Assembly (NCBI GenBank): GCA_015490605.1
Contig: WFXL01000152.1
Span: 1-54,339 of the forward strand
DNA length: 54,339 bases
Origin: Rhodospirillales bacterium
Lineage (GTDB): Bacteria > Pseudomonadota > Alphaproteobacteria > Geminicoccales > Geminicoccaceae
Direction of reading: 5' to 3'
Positions 13,149 through 24,386 of this stretch are shown in pieces. Within the stretch, counting starts at the first letter, position 1, and each line of letters begins with the position of its first letter. Under the pieces are notes generated by a model, which searched no databases, was not told the origin of the DNA, and was given only the letters and a program-made list of their open reading frames with translations. The translations under genes were made by a program, and so were the position numbers.

Positions 13149-13177
13149 TTGGCAAGACCCCCAACGCATTCTATGTT
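13149..13177 (+). promoter_or_regulatory. Predicted sigma-70 promoter of the nuo operon
   Basis: A -35 box TTGGCA (13149-13154) and a -10 box TATGTT (13172-13177) are separated by exactly 17 bases. Transcription from about 13184 would give a leader of some 38 bases before the nuoA ATG, including its GGAGG ribosome site. It is the best promoter-like match in this gap. Confidence 0.45.
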
Positions 13178-13221
13178 GCGCACCGCCGAACGGGCGTGAG
13201 CCCTGCGACCGGAGGCACAAG

Positions 13222-13587
13222 ATGGCGGAGTATCTGGCCGAATACCTGCCGGTGCTGGTGTTTCTCGCCATCGCCATCGGCCTTGCGGTGATGATCGTGA
13301 TGGCCTCCTACATGATCGCACCGCAGCATCCTGAACGCGAGAAGCTCTCCGCCTATGAGTGCGGCTTCGAGCCCTTCGACGATACCCGCGGCCGCTTCGA
13401 TGTGCGCTTTTACCTTGTGGCGATTCTGTTCATCGTCTTCGATCTCGAGGTCGCCTTCCTGTTCCCCTGGGCGGTAGCGCTCGGGGACATCGGCGTGTTC
13501 GGCTTCTGGTCGATGATGCTGTTCCTCGCGGTGCTCACCATCGGCTTTCTGTACGAGTGGCGCAAGGGAGCGCTGGAATGGGAGTGA
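13222..13587 (+). CDS. nuoA: NADH-quinone oxidoreductase subunit A
   Basis: Small membrane subunit of proton-pumping complex I, 121 residues with three hydrophobic segments. The conserved loop [29 protein letters not shown], with its cysteine, is intact. I chose the ATG at 13222, preceded by GGAGG and at the normal family start; the ORF-track start 60 codons upstream runs through the promoter region. It is the first gene of a 14-gene operon and overlaps nuoB by 10 bases. Confidence 0.96.
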   Translation: MAEYLAEYLPVLVFLAIAIGLAVMIVMASYMIAPQHPEREKLSAYECGFEPFDDTRGRFDVRFYLVAILFIVFDLEVAFLFPWAVALGDIGVFGFWSMMLFLAVLTIGFLYEWRKGALEWE

Positions 13588-14102
13588 GCACGCTCGCGCC
13601 CGCCGCCGACAAGGGCCTGTGGCCGCAGGTGGACCACGGCCTCAAGGAACGTGGCTTCTTCGTCACCCGATTGGAGGCTCTGGTCAATTGGGCCCGCGCC
13701 GGCAGCCTCTGGCCCATGACCTTCGGGCTTGCCTGCTGTGCCGTGGAGATGATGCATGCGGCAGCAAGCCGCTATGACCTCGACCGCTTCGGTTGTGTCT
13801 TCCGGCCGAGCCCGCGCCAATCGGATGTGATGATCGTCGCCGGCACGCTCTGCAACAAGATGGCGCCGGCGCTGCGCAAGGTCTATGACCAGATGGCCGA
13901 GCCGCGCTACGTCATCTCCATGGGCAGCTGCGCCAACGGCGGCGGCTATTACCACTTCTCCTATTCGGTAGTGCGCGGCTGCGACCGCATCGTGCCGGTG
14001 GACATCTATGTGCCCGGTTGTCCACCCACCGCCGAAGCGCTGGTCTACGGCATTCTGCAGCTCCAAAAGAAGATCCGCCGCGAGGGTACGCTCGAGCGGT
14101 GA
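13578..14102 (+). CDS. nuoB: NADH-quinone oxidoreductase subunit B
   Basis: Peripheral-arm subunit (174 residues) that holds the N2 4Fe-4S cluster, which passes electrons to quinone. The ligand set is visible as the tandem cysteines in [12 protein letters not shown], then GSCANGGGY and [11 protein letters not shown]. The ATG at 13578 has GGGAG seven bases upstream; a GTG two codons later is a weaker alternative. The start lies inside the end of nuoA, which implies coupled translation. Confidence 0.96.
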   Translation: MGVSTLAPAADKGLWPQVDHGLKERGFFVTRLEALVNWARAGSLWPMTFGLACCAVEMMHAAASRYDLDRFGCVFRPSPRQSDVMIVAGTLCNKMAPALRKVYDQMAEPRYVISMGSCANGGGYYHFSYSVVRGCDRIVPVDIYVPGCPPTAEALVYGILQLQKKIRREGTLER

Positions 14103-14112
14103 GGAGAGAGAC

Positions 14113-14739
14113 ATGACGGTGGAGACCGGGCCCGAGGTGGTGGCGGCGCTGGAGGAGGCGCTCGAGACCATCGAGGCCGCCATCGGCGACGATCTTTTGG
14201 AGAAGTCCATCGCCCGCGGCGAGCTCACCATCGTCGTGCCCGCCGCCCACATCGTCAAGGTGCTCACCTTCTTGCGCGACGAACCCACGCTCCTGTTCAA
14301 GGAACTGGTGGATCTGTGCGGGGTCGACTGGCCCGAGCGCGAGCAGCGCTTCGACGTGGTCTACCACCTACTGTCACTGCACCACAACATGCGCATCCGG
14401 GTCAAGGTGCGCACCGACGAGCTGACCCCGGTGCCCTCGGTGGTGTCGGTCTATCCCACCGCCGGCTGGTTCGAGCGCGAGGCGTGGGACATGTACGGCA
14501 TCCTCTTCGAGGGCCATCCCGATCTCCGCCGGCTGCTGACCGACTACGGCTTCGACGGCCACCCGCTGCGCAAGGACTTCCCCCTCACCGGCTATGTCGA
14601 GCTGCGCTACGACGAGGAGCAGAAGCGGGTGGTCTATGAGCCGGTGAAGCTGCGTCAGGACTTCCGCACCTTCGACTTCCTCTCGCCCTGGGAAGGCATG
14701 GGCGAGCTGCTGCCGGGTGACGAAAAGGCGCAGTCCTGA
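14113..14739 (+). CDS. nuoC: NADH-quinone oxidoreductase subunit C
   Basis: The 30-kDa peripheral-arm subunit, 208 residues. The family signature is clear: ERETWDMYGI-type sequence ([29 protein letters not shown]) followed by [21 protein letters not shown]. The ATG at 14113 follows GAGGAGAGAG. It is separate from nuoD, not fused as in enterobacteria. The acidic N-terminal 30 residues are poorly conserved. Confidence 0.95.
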   Translation: MTVETGPEVVAALEEALETIEAAIGDDLLEKSIARGELTIVVPAAHIVKVLTFLRDEPTLLFKELVDLCGVDWPEREQRFDVVYHLLSLHHNMRIRVKVRTDELTPVPSVVSVYPTAGWFEREAWDMYGILFEGHPDLRRLLTDYGFDGHPLRKDFPLTGYVELRYDEEQKRVVYEPVKLRQDFRTFDFLSPWEGMGELLPGDEKAQS

Positions 14740-14807
14740 GGGCTTGCGCCGGCGGCGCACCATCGGCAAGCCCGCCGCGGGCGCGCCCAGGCGATGGGAC
14801 CGAGGCC

Positions 14808-15986
14808 ATGGCCGAGACCGAGATCCAGACCTTCAACGTCAATTTCGGCCCCCAGCATCCCGCCGCCCACGGCGTGCTGCGGCTGGTGCTGGAGATGGAC
14901 GGCGAGGTGGTGGAGCGGGCCGATCCCCACATCGGCCTGCTGCATCGCGGCACCGAGAAACTGATCGAATACCGCCCCTATCTGCAGAATATCCCCTATT
15001 TCGACCGGCTCGACTACGTCTCGATGATGTGCCAGGAGCACTCCTACGTGCTCGCGGTGGAGAAGCTCCTCGGCATCACCCCGCCCATCCGGGCGCAATA
15101 CATCCGCGTGCTGTTCTGCGAGATCACCCGCATCCTCAACCACCTCCTCAACATCACCACCATGGCGCTGGACATCGGCGCCATGACGCCGCTTCTGTGG
15201 GGCTTCGAGCAGCGCGAGAAACTGATGGAGTTCTACGAGGAGGTCTCGGGCGCGCGGATGCACGCCAATTATTTCCGCTTCGGCGGCGTCAACCGCGACC
15301 TGCCGGCCGGGCTCGAGGAGCGCATCGCCGCCTGGTGCGACCAGTTCGAGCCCTTCATGGACGACCTCGAGACGCTGCTCACCGAAAACCGCATCTTCAA
15401 GCAGCGTACCGTGGACATCGGCGTGGTCACGCCCGAACAGGCCCTTGCCTGGGGCTTTTCCGGGCCGATGCTGCGGGCCTCGGGCATCGCCTGGGACCTG
15501 CGCAAGGCCCAGCCCTATGAAGTCTACGATCGCATGGACTTCGACATCCCCATCGGCCGCCACGGCGACTGCTATGACCGCTATCTCGTGCGCATGCAGG
15601 AGATGCGCGAATCCCTCAAGATCATCCGCCAGTGTCTCGAACAGATGCCCGAGGGGCCGGTGCGCATCCCCAACCACAAGGTGACGCCGCCCTCGCGTCA
15701 CGAGATGAAGCGCTCCATGGAGGCGCTCATTCACCACTTCAAGCTCTACACCGAGGGCATCCATGTGCCCGCGGGCGAGGTCTATGTGGCGACCGAAAAC
15801 CCCAAGGGCGAATTCGGCGTCTATCTGGTGGCCGATGGCACCAACAAGCCCTACCGCTGCAAGATCCGCTCGCCCGGCTATGTCCATCTCCAGGCGCTGG
15901 AGATGATGTGCAAGGGCCATCAGCTGGCGGACACGGTGGCCATCATCGGCTCGCTCGACATCGTCTTCGGGGAGATCGACCGATGA
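14808..15986 (+). CDS. nuoD: NADH-quinone oxidoreductase subunit D
   Basis: The 49-kDa subunit (392 residues), which together with NuoB forms the quinone-binding site. Recognisable motifs are [21 protein letters not shown] near the N-terminus, [12 protein letters not shown], the quinone-pocket stretch [14 protein letters not shown], and the C-terminal [11 protein letters not shown]. The 68-base gap after nuoC is the widest inside the operon. The ATG at 14808 has only a weak GAGG-like ribosome site, but the family start matches. It overlaps nuoE by 4 bases. Confidence 0.96.
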   Translation: MAETEIQTFNVNFGPQHPAAHGVLRLVLEMDGEVVERADPHIGLLHRGTEKLIEYRPYLQNIPYFDRLDYVSMMCQEHSYVLAVEKLLGITPPIRAQYIRVLFCEITRILNHLLNITTMALDIGAMTPLLWGFEQREKLMEFYEEVSGARMHANYFRFGGVNRDLPAGLEERIAAWCDQFEPFMDDLETLLTENRIFKQRTVDIGVVTPEQALAWGFSGPMLRASGIAWDLRKAQPYEVYDRMDFDIPIGRHGDCYDRYLVRMQEMRESLKIIRQCLEQMPEGPVRIPNHKVTPPSRHEMKRSMEALIHHFKLYTEGIHVPAGEVYVATENPKGEFGVYLVADGTNKPYRCKIRSPGYVHLQALEMMCKGHQLADTVAIIGSLDIVFGEIDR

Positions 15987-16615
15987 GCCCGCGCTTTCCC
16001 AGGCGAAAGCCGGTGGGCGCCATGGCGCCGGATGTGGACCACTTCAGCTTCACCCCGGAGAACATGGCCAAGGCGCAGGAGATCATCGCCCGCTATCCCG
16101 AGGGCCGTCAGGCGAGCGCGGTGCTGCCGCTGCTCCATCTGGCCCAGGCCCAGCACGGCGGCTGGCTGCCCAAGGCGGCCCTCGACCATGTGGCTGACCT
16201 CCTGGGGATGCCCCGCATCCAGGTCTACGAGGTCGGCACCTTCTACGACATGTTCAATCTCGAGCCGGTGGGGCGGATCCAGGTGCGGGTGTGCACCACC
16301 ACCCCCTGCTGGCTGTGCGGCTCGGATGAGGTGCTGCGGGCCTGTCGTGATGTTCTCGGGGTGGAGCCGGGCGAGAGCACGCCCGATGGACGGTTCTTTG
16401 TCAGAGAATTCGAGTGCCTCGGCGCCTGTGCCAACGCGCCGGTGATGTGGATCGACGACGACTACTACGAGGACCTGGACTATGAGCGGGCGAAGCGGGT
16501 GCTGGAGGCCATCGCCCGCGGTGACAAGCCCCGGCCGGGCCCGCAGTCGGGCCGGCGCGGCTCCATGCCGGCCGGCGGCAAGACCACCCTGCTGTTCGCC
16601 GAGGAAGGGGAGTGA
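15983..16615 (+). CDS. nuoE: NADH-quinone oxidoreductase subunit E
   Basis: The 24-kDa subunit with the N1a 2Fe-2S cluster in the NADH dehydrogenase module; 210 residues. The four cysteine ligands are seen in [11 protein letters not shown] and [11 protein letters not shown] basic N-terminal leader (MSPRFPRRK) and a C-terminal tail ([17 protein letters not shown]) flank the thioredoxin-like core, as in other alphaproteobacteria. The start shares ATGA with the stop of nuoD. Confidence 0.94.
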   Translation: MSPRFPRRKPVGAMAPDVDHFSFTPENMAKAQEIIARYPEGRQASAVLPLLHLAQAQHGGWLPKAALDHVADLLGMPRIQVYEVGTFYDMFNLEPVGRIQVRVCTTTPCWLCGSDEVLRACRDVLGVEPGESTPDGRFFVREFECLGACANAPVMWIDDDYYEDLDYERAKRVLEAIARGDKPRPGPQSGRRGSMPAGGKTTLLFAEEGE

Positions 16616-16618
16616 GCG

Positions 16619-17899
16619 GTGCTGCAGGATCGCGATCGCATCTTCACCAACCTCTACGGCGAGCAGCCCTGGCAGCTGGAGGCGGCGCGCCGGCGCGGTG
16701 ATTGGGACGGCACCAGGGAGCTGATCCTCAAGGGGCGCGAGTGGATCGTCCAGCAGATCAAGGACTCCGGCCTGCGGGGCCGGGGCGGTGCCGGCTTTCC
16801 CACCAGCCTCAAATGGTCCTTCATGCCCAAGACCAGCGACGGCGGGCCGGTCTATCTGGTGGTCAACGCCGATGAATCCGAGCCCGGCACCTGCAAGGAC
16901 CGGGAGATCCTGCGCCACGAGCCCCATAAGCTTTTGGAGGGGGTCGTGCTCGCCGGCGCCGCCATGGGCTGCACCCATTGCTACATCTATGTGCGCGGCG
17001 AATTCGTGCGCGAGGCCCAGGTGCTGGAGGCGGCGGTGCAGGAGGCCTATGAGGCCGGCCTCATCGGCCGCAACGCCTGCGGCTCGGGCTATGACATCGA
17101 GGTGGTGGTCCACCGCGGCGCCGGCGCCTACATCTGCGGCGAGGAGACCGGGCTTTTGGAGAGCCTCGAGGGCAAGAAGGGCCAGCCACGGCTGAAGCCG
17201 CCCTTCCCCGCCCAGGTGGGGCTCTATGGTCGTCCCACCACTGTCAACAATGTCGAGACCATCGCGGTGGTGCCCACCATCCTCCGCCGCGGGGCCGACT
17301 GGTTCGCCGGGCTGGGACGGCCCAACAACACCGGCACCAAGATCTTCTGCATCTCGGGTCATGTGAACCAGCCGTGCACCGTCGAGGAGGAGATGGGCAT
17401 CCCCCTCAGGGAGCTCATCGAGAAGCACGCCGGCGGGGTGCGCGGCGGCTGGGACAATCTCCTGGCGGTGATCCCCGGCGGCTCGTCGGTGCCGCTCATC
17501 CCCAAGTCCGTCTGCGACACCGTGCGGATGGACTTCGATGCGCTGCGGGAGGCGGGCTCGGGCCTCGGCACCGCCGGCGTGATCGTGATGGACCGCTCCA
17601 CCGACATCGTAAAGGCCATCGCCCGGCTCTCGCGCTTCTACATGCATGAGTCCTGCGGCCAGTGCACCCCCTGCCGCGAGGGCACCGGTTGGCTCTGGCG
17701 GATGATGGAGCGGCTCGTGCGGGGCGAGGCCGAGATCGAGGAGATCGACCAGCTCTGGGATGTAACCAAGCAGATCGAGGGCCACACCATCTGCGCCCTG
17801 GGCGATGCCGCCGCCTGGCCGGTGCAGGGCCTGATCCGCCACTTCCGCGACGAGCTCGAACGGCGCATCCGCGAGCGCAAGCGCCGCCAGGCGGCCTGA
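16619..17899 (+). CDS. nuoF: NADH-quinone oxidoreductase subunit F
   Basis: The 51-kDa subunit that binds NADH and FMN and carries the N3 4Fe-4S cluster; 426 residues. The FMN/NADH site appears as [18 protein letters not shown] and later [22 protein letters not shown]; the cluster ligands are in [12 protein letters not shown] plus a C-terminal cysteine in GHTICALGD. The start is GTG at 16619 with GGGGAG upstream, three bases after nuoE. Confidence 0.96.
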   Translation: MLQDRDRIFTNLYGEQPWQLEAARRRGDWDGTRELILKGREWIVQQIKDSGLRGRGGAGFPTSLKWSFMPKTSDGGPVYLVVNADESEPGTCKDREILRHEPHKLLEGVVLAGAAMGCTHCYIYVRGEFVREAQVLEAAVQEAYEAGLIGRNACGSGYDIEVVVHRGAGAYICGEETGLLESLEGKKGQPRLKPPFPAQVGLYGRPTTVNNVETIAVVPTILRRGADWFAGLGRPNNTGTKIFCISGHVNQPCTVEEEMGIPLRELIEKHAGGVRGGWDNLLAVIPGGSSVPLIPKSVCDTVRMDFDALREAGSGLGTAGVIVMDRSTDIVKAIARLSRFYMHESCGQCTPCREGTGWLWRMMERLVRGEAEIEEIDQLWDVTKQIEGHTICALGDAAAWPVQGLIRHFRDELERRIRERKRRQAA

Positions 17900-17915
17900 G
17901 GGAGCGAACCGCACC

Positions 17916-19982
17916 ATGCCGAAGGTCACCATCAACGGCAGGGAATATGAGGTTCCGGCGGGGATCACCGTCTTTCAGGCGTGCGAGCTCGCCGGCATCG
18001 AAATCCCCCACTTTTGCTACCATCCCAGGCTGAATATCGCCGGCAACTGCCGCATGTGCCTGGTGGAGGTGGAGAAGTCGCCCAAGCCGGTGGCCTCCTG
18101 CGCCATGCCGGTGATGGACGGGATGGTGATCCGCACCGACACGCCCATGGTGCACAAGGCCCGTCGCGGGGTGCTGGAGTTCCTGCTAATCAACCACCCG
18201 CTGGACTGCCCCATCTGCGACCAGGGCGGCGAGTGCGATCTCCAGGACCTGACGCTGTTCTATGGGCCAGACCATTCGCGCTATCGCGAGAACAAGCGCG
18301 CGGTGGCGGACAAGTATCTCGGCCCGCTGATCTCCACCCACATGACCCGCTGCATCCACTGCACCCGCTGCATCCGCTTCCTCACCGAGGTGGCGGGGGT
18401 GCCGGAGCTCGGCGGCATCAACCGCGGCGAGCATATGGAGATCACCAACTATATCGAACGGGCCCTCACCTCCGAGCTCCAGGGCAATATCATCGACCTG
18501 TGCCCGGTGGGTGCCCTCAACTCCAAACCCTATGAATACCGCGCCCGCACCTGGGAGCTGCGCAAGACCGAGTCGGTTGATGTGATGGATGCGGTGGGCT
18601 CGGCCATCCGCGTCGATTCCCGCGGCAATGAGGTGATGCGCATCCTCCCGCGCCTCCATGAGGAGGTGAATGAGGAGTGGATCTCCGACCGCACCCGCTT
18701 CGCCTATGACGGCCTCAAGTATCGCCGGCTGGATGTGCCCATGGTGCGACGGGCGGGCCGGCTGGAGGAGGCCGACTGGCGCGAGGCCTTCCGCGCCATC
18801 CGCGACCGCCTCGCGGGCGTACCGGGCGAGCGCGTAGCTTTCATCATTGGCGATCTGGCCTGCTTGGAGTCCATGGTGCTGGTGCGCGAGCTGGCGGCGC
18901 GCCTGGAATGTCCCCATGTGGACAGCCGCCAGCTGGGCGAGCGGCTCTCGGGCCGGGTGCGGGTGGAACATCTGTTCAACCCCACCATCGCCGGCATCGA
19001 GCGGGCCGATCTGTGTCTTTTGGTGGGCACCAATCCGCGCTGGGAGGCGCCGCTGGTCAACGCCCGGCTGCGCAAGGCCTGGCGGCTTTCGGGCCTCGAG
19101 GTGGCGCGGCTGGGCTGTCCCTTCGACCTCACCTATCCGGTGGATCATCTCGGCGACTCCCCCACCATCCTCGAGGCCATCGCCGACGGCAGCCATCCCT
19201 TTGCCCGCCGGCTCGAGAAGGCCGAACGACCGCTTCTGATCCTCGGCACCGGCGCGGTGGCGCGGCCCGATGGCGCCGCCATCCTCCATCTCGCCTGGCG
19301 CATCGCCGAGCGTTACGGGCTCGTGCGCGACGACTGGACCGGCTATGGCTTCCTCCACCATGCGGCGGCGCGGCCCGGGGCGCTCGAGCTGGGTCTGGTG
19401 CCGGCCGAGGGCGGGCGCGATGTGGCCGCCATCCTCGAGGGTGCCGAGCGCGGCGAGATCGAGGTGGTGTTCCTGCTGGGGGCCGATGAGATCGACGCCA
19501 CCCGGCTGGATGGCGCCTTCCTGGTCTATCTCGGCACCCATGGTGATCGCGCCGCCCCCCATGCCGACGTGATCCTGCCGGGGGCGGCCTACACCGAGAA
19601 GAACGCCACCTGGGTCAACACCGAGGGGCGGCCCCAGCGCGGCCGGCTGGCCGTGTTTCCCCCGGGGGAGGCGCGCGAGGACTGGAAGATCCTCCGCGCC
19701 CTCTCGGAGGCGCTGGGGCGCACCGTGCCCCTCGACAATCTCGGCCAGGTGCGCGCCCGCATGGCTGAGATCAATCCCGCCCTCTCGCTGGTGGACGCCA
19801 TCTCGCCGGCCGCCTGGGAGCCCTTCGGCAGCCCCGGACCGGTGCAGGATGAGCCCTTCGTCTCGCCCATCCGCGACTTCTATCTCACCAATCCCATCAC
19901 CCGCGCGTCCAGGACCATGCAGCGCTGCAGCCGCGAGATCCTCCACGGCGAGCCTGCGGCCGAGGAAGCGGAGGTCGCCTGA
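17916..19982 (+). CDS. nuoG: NADH-quinone oxidoreductase subunit G
   Basis: The 75-kDa iron-sulfur subunit, 688 residues. The N-terminal 2Fe-2S ferredoxin domain shows CYHPRLNIAGNCRMCLVEV; next come CPICDQGGECDLQD and the 4Fe-4S ligands in MTRCIHCTRCIRF and DLCPVGAL. The rest is the molybdopterin-oxidoreductase-like domain, which has lost its cofactor role in complex I. The ATG at 17916 follows GAGGGAG. Length and order are normal. Confidence 0.96.
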   Translation: MPKVTINGREYEVPAGITVFQACELAGIEIPHFCYHPRLNIAGNCRMCLVEVEKSPKPVASCAMPVMDGMVIRTDTPMVHKARRGVLEFLLINHPLDCPICDQGGECDLQDLTLFYGPDHSRYRENKRAVADKYLGPLISTHMTRCIHCTRCIRFLTEVAGVPELGGINRGEHMEITNYIERALTSELQGNIIDLCPVGALNSKPYEYRARTWELRKTESVDVMDAVGSAIRVDSRGNEVMRILPRLHEEVNEEWISDRTRFAYDGLKYRRLDVPMVRRAGRLEEADWREAFRAIRDRLAGVPGERVAFIIGDLACLESMVLVRELAARLECPHVDSRQLGERLSGRVRVEHLFNPTIAGIERADLCLLVGTNPRWEAPLVNARLRKAWRLSGLEVARLGCPFDLTYPVDHLGDSPTILEAIADGSHPFARRLEKAERPLLILGTGAVARPDGAAILHLAWRIAERYGLVRDDWTGYGFLHHAAARPGALELGLVPAEGGRDVAAILEGAERGEIEVVFLLGADEIDATRLDGAFLVYLGTHGDRAAPHADVILPGAAYTEKNATWVNTEGRPQRGRLAVFPPGEAREDWKILRALSEALGRTVPLDNLGQVRARMAEINPALSLVDAISPAAWEPFGSPGPVQDEPFVSPIRDFYLTNPITRASRTMQRCSREILHGEPAAEEAEVA

Positions 19983-19985
19983 GCC

Positions 19986-20996
19986 ATGGCGGAGTTTTTC
20001 TGGGGCGTGATCTGGCCGGTGGTGGTGCTGGCCGTGCTCACGGTGGTGATCATCGTGCCGCTGCTGTTGGCGGTGGCCTATCTCACCTACGCCGAACGCA
20101 AGATCATCGCCGCCATGCAGCTCCGCCAGGGGCCCATGTTCGTCGGGCCCTACGGCCTGCTGCAGCCGCTCGCCGACGGCCTCAAGCTGTTCTTCAAGGA
20201 GACCGTCATCCCCAGCCGCGCCAACAAGGGCGTATTCCTGCTGGCGCCCATGATCACCTTCATCCTGGCGCTGATCGGCTGGGCGGTGATCCCCTTCGGC
20301 GAGGGCCTGGTGCTGGCCGACATCAATGTCGGCGTGCTCTACCTCTTCGCGGTGAGCTCGCTGGGCGTCTATGGCATCATCATGGCCGGCTGGGCGTCCA
20401 ATTCGCGCTACGCCTTTCTCGGCGCGCTGCGTTCTTCGGCGCAGATGGTCTCCTATGAGATCTCCATGGGGCTGATCATCATCAATGTGCTGATGACGGC
20501 CGGCTCCCTCAATCTCTCCGAGATCGTCCGCGCCCAGGCGGAGCACGGTTGGTACGTCCTCTGGCACTTTCCCATGTTCATGATTTTCCTGGTCTCCATC
20601 ATCGCCGAGACCAACCGCCTGCCCTTCGACCTGCCGGAGGACGAGGCCAGCCTGGTGACGGGCTACAACGTCGAGTACTCGTCCATGACCTTCGCGCTCT
20701 TCTTCCTGGGCGAGTACGCCAACATGATCCTCATGAGCGCCATCGCCACGATCCTCTTCCTGGGCGGCTGGCTGCCGCCGTTCGAGGTGGCGCCCTTCAC
20801 CTGGATCCCGGGGCCGATCTGGTTCTTCCTCAAGGTGGCGTTGATCCTGTTCGTCTACATCTGGGCACGGGCGACCCTGCCGCGTTATCGCTATGACCAG
20901 CTCATGCGGCTCGGCTGGAAGGTGTTTCTGCCGCTGTCGCTGGCCTGGATCGTGCTCACCTCGGCCGTGCTCGTCTTCTTCGACCTCGCACCGTGA
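19986..20996 (+). CDS. nuoH: NADH-quinone oxidoreductase subunit H
   Basis: Membrane subunit next to the quinone chamber; 336 residues with about eight hydrophobic segments. Signature stretches include [32 protein letters not shown] and [25 protein letters not shown], which contains the acidic residues of the channel entrance. It starts three bases after nuoG and its end overlaps only a rejected upstream GTG of nuoI. Confidence 0.97.
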   Translation: MAEFFWGVIWPVVVLAVLTVVIIVPLLLAVAYLTYAERKIIAAMQLRQGPMFVGPYGLLQPLADGLKLFFKETVIPSRANKGVFLLAPMITFILALIGWAVIPFGEGLVLADINVGVLYLFAVSSLGVYGIIMAGWASNSRYAFLGALRSSAQMVSYEISMGLIIINVLMTAGSLNLSEIVRAQAEHGWYVLWHFPMFMIFLVSIIAETNRLPFDLPEDEASLVTGYNVEYSSMTFALFFLGEYANMILMSAIATILFLGGWLPPFEVAPFTWIPGPIWFFLKVALILFVYIWARATLPRYRYDQLMRLGWKVFLPLSLAWIVLTSAVLVFFDLAP

Positions 20997-21007
20997 GGAG
21001 AGAGGCC

Positions 21008-21496
21008 ATGCCCACCCTCGACCGCATCGCCCGCACGGTGCTGTGGCAGGAGCTGGTGAAGGGCTTTGCCCTCACCTTCCGCTACATGTTCCGGCCCAAG
21101 GTCACCCTCAACTATCCCTATGAGAAGGGCCCGCTGTCGCCGCGCTTTCGCGGCGAACACGCGCTGCGGCGTTACCCCAACGGTGAGGAGCGCTGCATCG
21201 CCTGCAAGCTGTGCGAGGCCATCTGCCCGGCCCAGGCCATCACCATCGAGGCCGAGCGCCGGGCCGACGGCAGCCGCCGCACCACCCGTTATGACATCGA
21301 CATGACCAAATGCATCTACTGCGGCTTCTGCGAGGAGGCCTGCCCGGTGGATGCCATCGTCGAGGGGCCGAACATGGAGTTCGCCGCCGAGACCCGCGAG
21401 GAGCTGTTCTACACCAAGGAGAAGCTCCTGGAAAACGGCGAGCGCTGGGAGGCCGAAATCGCCGCCCGGCTGGAGATGGACGCCCCCTACCGCTGA
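21008..21496 (+). CDS. nuoI: NADH-quinone oxidoreductase subunit I
   Basis: The 23-kDa ferredoxin-like subunit (162 residues) carrying clusters N6a and N6b. Two 4Fe-4S motifs are complete: [16 protein letters not shown] and [17 protein letters not shown] prefer the ATG at 21008, preceded by GGAGAGAGG, over the GTG at 20993 that lies inside the nuoH stop. An amphipathic N-terminal helix ([12 protein letters not shown]) attaches it to the membrane arm. Confidence 0.97.
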   Translation: MPTLDRIARTVLWQELVKGFALTFRYMFRPKVTLNYPYEKGPLSPRFRGEHALRRYPNGEERCIACKLCEAICPAQAITIEAERRADGSRRTTRYDIDMTKCIYCGFCEEACPVDAIVEGPNMEFAAETREELFYTKEKLLENGERWEAEIAARLEMDAPYR

Positions 21497-21518
21497 TCCC
21501 TGGGATGGACCCGGCACC

Positions 21519-22124
21519 ATGACCGCTGCGTTGTTCGTCTTCTACGTTCTCGCCCTGGTCACCGTCGCCGCGGCGGTGATGGTGATCGCTGCCCGCAATC
21601 CGGTCCATTCGGTGCTGTTCCTGATCCTGGCGTTCTTCAACTCGGCCGGGCTTCTGATCCTCATCGGCGCCGAGCTCGTGGGCATGCTGCTGGTGGTGGT
21701 CTATGTGGGTGCCGTGGCGGTGCTGTTCATGTTCGTGGTGATGATGCTGGACATCAACTTCGTCCAGCTGCGGGAGGGCTTCCTTCAGTATCTGCCCCTG
21801 GGGGCGCTGGTGGGGCTGATCCTGCTGCTGGAGCTGGTGATGGTCATCGGCACCCGCGCAGTCCCCACCACCGTCGCCGCCATGCCCCAGGCGACGCCGC
21901 CCGGGGTGAACAATACCGAGGCCCTGGGGCGGCTGCTCTATACCGATTACTTCTATTTGTTCCAGGCGGCCGGAGTGATCCTGCTGGTGGCCATCATCGG
22001 CGCCATCACCCTCACCCTGCGCCACCGTCCCGATGCCCGCCGCCAGGACATCGCCGCCCAGGTCCACCGGCGACCGCAGGACACTCTCGAAGTGCGCAAG
22101 GTGCGCCCGCGCAGCGGCATCTGA
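21519..22124 (+). CDS. nuoJ: NADH-quinone oxidoreductase subunit J
   Basis: Membrane subunit of 201 residues with five hydrophobic segments. The conserved stretch [27 protein letters not shown], containing the helix with the pi-bulge, is intact. The ATG at 21519 has no strong ribosome site. It lies 22 bases after nuoI and 11 before nuoK. Confidence 0.94.
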   Translation: MTAALFVFYVLALVTVAAAVMVIAARNPVHSVLFLILAFFNSAGLLILIGAELVGMLLVVVYVGAVAVLFMFVVMMLDINFVQLREGFLQYLPLGALVGLILLLELVMVIGTRAVPTTVAAMPQATPPGVNNTEALGRLLYTDYFYLFQAAGVILLVAIIGAITLTLRHRPDARRQDIAAQVHRRPQDTLEVRKVRPRSGI

Positions 22125-22135
22125 GGAGACCGACG

Positions 22136-22450
22136 GTGAGCTTTCCGATCCCGCTGTCCCACTATCTGGTCCTCGCCGCGGTGCTGTTTACCATCGGCGT
22201 GTTCGGCATCTTCCTCAACCGCAAGAACGTCATCGTCATCCTCATGTCCATCGAGCTGCTGCTGCTGGCCATCAATATCAATTTCGTCGCCTTCTCCGCC
22301 TATCTCGGCGACCTGGCGGGCCAGGTGTTCGCCCTGTTCGTGCTCACCGTGGCCGCGGCCGAGGCCGCCATCGGCCTCGCCATCGTGGTGGTTTACTTCC
22401 GCAACCGCGGCAGCATCGAGGTCGAGGACATCCATCTGATGAGAGGCTGA
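22136..22450 (+). CDS. nuoK: NADH-quinone oxidoreductase subunit K
   Basis: A 104-residue three-helix membrane subunit related to MrpC. It retains the conserved membrane glutamates in [14 protein letters not shown] and in the third helix ([20 protein letters not shown]). The start is GTG at 22136, with GAGGAGA seven bases upstream; no ATG fits the family start. Confidence 0.96.
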   Translation: MSFPIPLSHYLVLAAVLFTIGVFGIFLNRKNVIVILMSIELLLLAININFVAFSAYLGDLAGQVFALFVLTVAAAEAAIGLAIVVVYFRNRGSIEVEDIHLMRG

Positions 22451-22456
22451 GCCGGC

Positions 22457-24376
22457 ATGCTCCACATCCTGCTGGTCTTCTCGCCGCTCCTGGGCAGCGT
22501 CATCGCGGGCCTGTTCGGCCGGCTGATCGGCGCCCGCGCCGCCCAGCTGGTGACCGTGGCGCTCATGGGGGTTTCCGCCATCGCCGCGGTGATCGGCCTC
22601 AGCTACATCGGCACCGAGCCCTTCACCGTGCCGCTGTTCACCTGGGCGGTGGTGGACGGTTTCCAGGTGGAGTGGGCGCTTCGGGTAGACTCCCTCTCCA
22701 CCGTCATGATGTTCGTCGTCGCCGGCATCAGCTTTCTCATCCACGTCTATTCCATCGGCTATATGGCTGACGATCCGGGCGTAGCGCGGTTCTTCAGCTA
22801 TCTGTCGTTCTTCACCTTTGCCATGCTGATGCTGGTCACGGCCGACAACCTCATCCAGCTCTATTTCGGCTGGGAGGGTGTGGGCGTGGCCTCCTATCTG
22901 CTGATCGGCTTCTGGTACACCCGCGCCTCGGCCTGTTCGGCCGCCATCAAGGCCTTTGTGGTCAACCGGGTGGGCGATTTCGGCCTCGCCCTCGGCCTCG
23001 CCGCCACCTACTTCGCCTTCGACAGCGTCCGCTTTGATGACATTTTCGCTGCCGCGACCGAACTCGCCGGCACCCGGCTTGCGGTCTTCGGTGCCGAGTT
23101 CGACACCCTCACCCTGATCGCCCTGCTCCTGTTCGTGGGCGCCATCGGCAAGTCGGCGCAGCTGCCGCTTCACACCTGGCTGCCCGACGCCATGGAGGGC
23201 CCCACACCGGTCTCGGCGCTGATCCATGCCGCCACCATGGTGACCGCCGGCGTGTTCCTGGTGGCGCGCTTCTCGCCACTGTTCGAATACACCCCCGAGG
23301 CGCTGGCGGTGGTCACCTTCATCGGCGCCACCACCGCCTTCTTCGCCGCCTCGGTGGGGCCCACCCAGAATGACATCAAGCGGGTGATCGCCTACTCCAC
23401 CTGCTCGCAGCTGGGCTACATGTTCGCCGCCGCCGGCGTGGGCGCCTATGCCATCGCCATCTTCCACCTGTTCACCCACGCCTTCTTCAAGGCGCTGCTG
23501 TTCCTCGGCGCCGGCTCGGTGATTCACGCGCTCCACCATGAACAGGACATGTGGCGCATGGGCGGGCTCTGGCGCAAGATGCCCATCACCTACGCCACCA
23601 TGTGGATCGGCACGCTGGCGCTGGTGGGCTTTCCGCTCACGGCCGGCTACTTCTCCAAGGACGCCATCATCGAGGCCACCTGGGTCGCCGACAGCGCCTT
23701 CGCCGGCTACGCCTTCTGGCTGTTGCTGATCTCGGCGGTGCTCACCGCCTTCTACTCGGGCCGGCTGATGTTCCTCACCTTCCACGGCCGCCCACGGGTG
23801 CCGGAGCTTGCCGCCCATGCCCATGAGAGCCCGCCGGTGATGACCGTGCCGCTCCTGGTGCTGGCGGTGGGCGCGCTGGTGGCGGGCTTTGCCGGGCTTA
23901 GCATGATCGCGCCCGAGGGCGAGTTCTGGGGGCCGGCCATCTTCACGCGGTCCGACAATGAGGTGCTGGCGGCCATCGAGGAGGTGCCGGCGCTGGTGAA
24001 ATGGTCGCCTACCCTCGCCATGGCCCTGGGCCTTGCCCTCGCCTGGCTGTTCTACATCAAGGCGCCGGAACTGCCCGGCCGTCTCGCCCAGGCGTTCGCA
24101 CCGCTCTACCGCTTCCTCTTCCGCAAGTGGTACTTCGACGAACTCTATGATGCCCTGTTCGTGCGCCCCGCCTTCGCCCTCGCCCGGGCGCTGTGGCAGG
24201 GTTTCGATGTGGCGGTGATCGACCGCTTCGGCCCCGATGGCGTGGCCGCCGCCACCCTCACCGCCACCCGCCGGATGGTGCGCCTGCAGACCGGCTATCT
24301 CTACCACTACGCCTTCGCCATGCTGGTGGGGGTGGTGGTGCTGGTGTCCTGGTACCTCATCGTGGTCCGTCCCTGA
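22457..24376 (+). CDS. nuoL: NADH-quinone oxidoreductase subunit L
   Basis: Largest antiporter-like proton-pumping subunit, 639 residues. Key charged residues sit in familiar motifs: [55 protein letters not shown] and [22 protein letters not shown]. The C-terminus includes the long lateral helix region and a final transmembrane segment. The ATG is 6 bases after nuoK. Confidence 0.97.
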   Translation: MLHILLVFSPLLGSVIAGLFGRLIGARAAQLVTVALMGVSAIAAVIGLSYIGTEPFTVPLFTWAVVDGFQVEWALRVDSLSTVMMFVVAGISFLIHVYSIGYMADDPGVARFFSYLSFFTFAMLMLVTADNLIQLYFGWEGVGVASYLLIGFWYTRASACSAAIKAFVVNRVGDFGLALGLAATYFAFDSVRFDDIFAAATELAGTRLAVFGAEFDTLTLIALLLFVGAIGKSAQLPLHTWLPDAMEGPTPVSALIHAATMVTAGVFLVARFSPLFEYTPEALAVVTFIGATTAFFAASVGPTQNDIKRVIAYSTCSQLGYMFAAAGVGAYAIAIFHLFTHAFFKALLFLGAGSVIHALHHEQDMWRMGGLWRKMPITYATMWIGTLALVGFPLTAGYFSKDAIIEATWVADSAFAGYAFWLLLISAVLTAFYSGRLMFLTFHGRPRVPELAAHAHESPPVMTVPLLVLAVGALVAGFAGLSMIAPEGEFWGPAIFTRSDNEVLAAIEEVPALVKWSPTLAMALGLALAWLFYIKAPELPGRLAQAFAPLYRFLFRKWYFDELYDALFVRPAFALARALWQGFDVAVIDRFGPDGVAAATLTATRRMVRLQTGYLYHYAFAMLVGVVVLVSWYLIVVRP

Positions 24377-24386
24377 TCGGGGGTGA

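Larger units (their letters stand above)
12691..13221. other. 531-bp leader region between tRNA-Asp and nuoA
   Basis: No gene is credible here. The first 350 bases are GC-rich and featureless to me. From about 13050 the sequence becomes less GC-rich and holds a 9-base-arm inverted repeat (13092-13115) and a plausible sigma-70 promoter (13149-13177), suggesting that the regulatory region of the nuo operon occupies the last 170 bases. Confidence 0.55.

Noticed and set aside
15920-17968. Minus-strand ORF of 682 residues
   Set aside because: It is antisense to nuoE and nuoF with no recognisable domain.
18186-20567. Minus-strand ORF of 793 residues
   Set aside because: It is antisense to nuoG and nuoH, which are well-supported genes, and has shadow composition.
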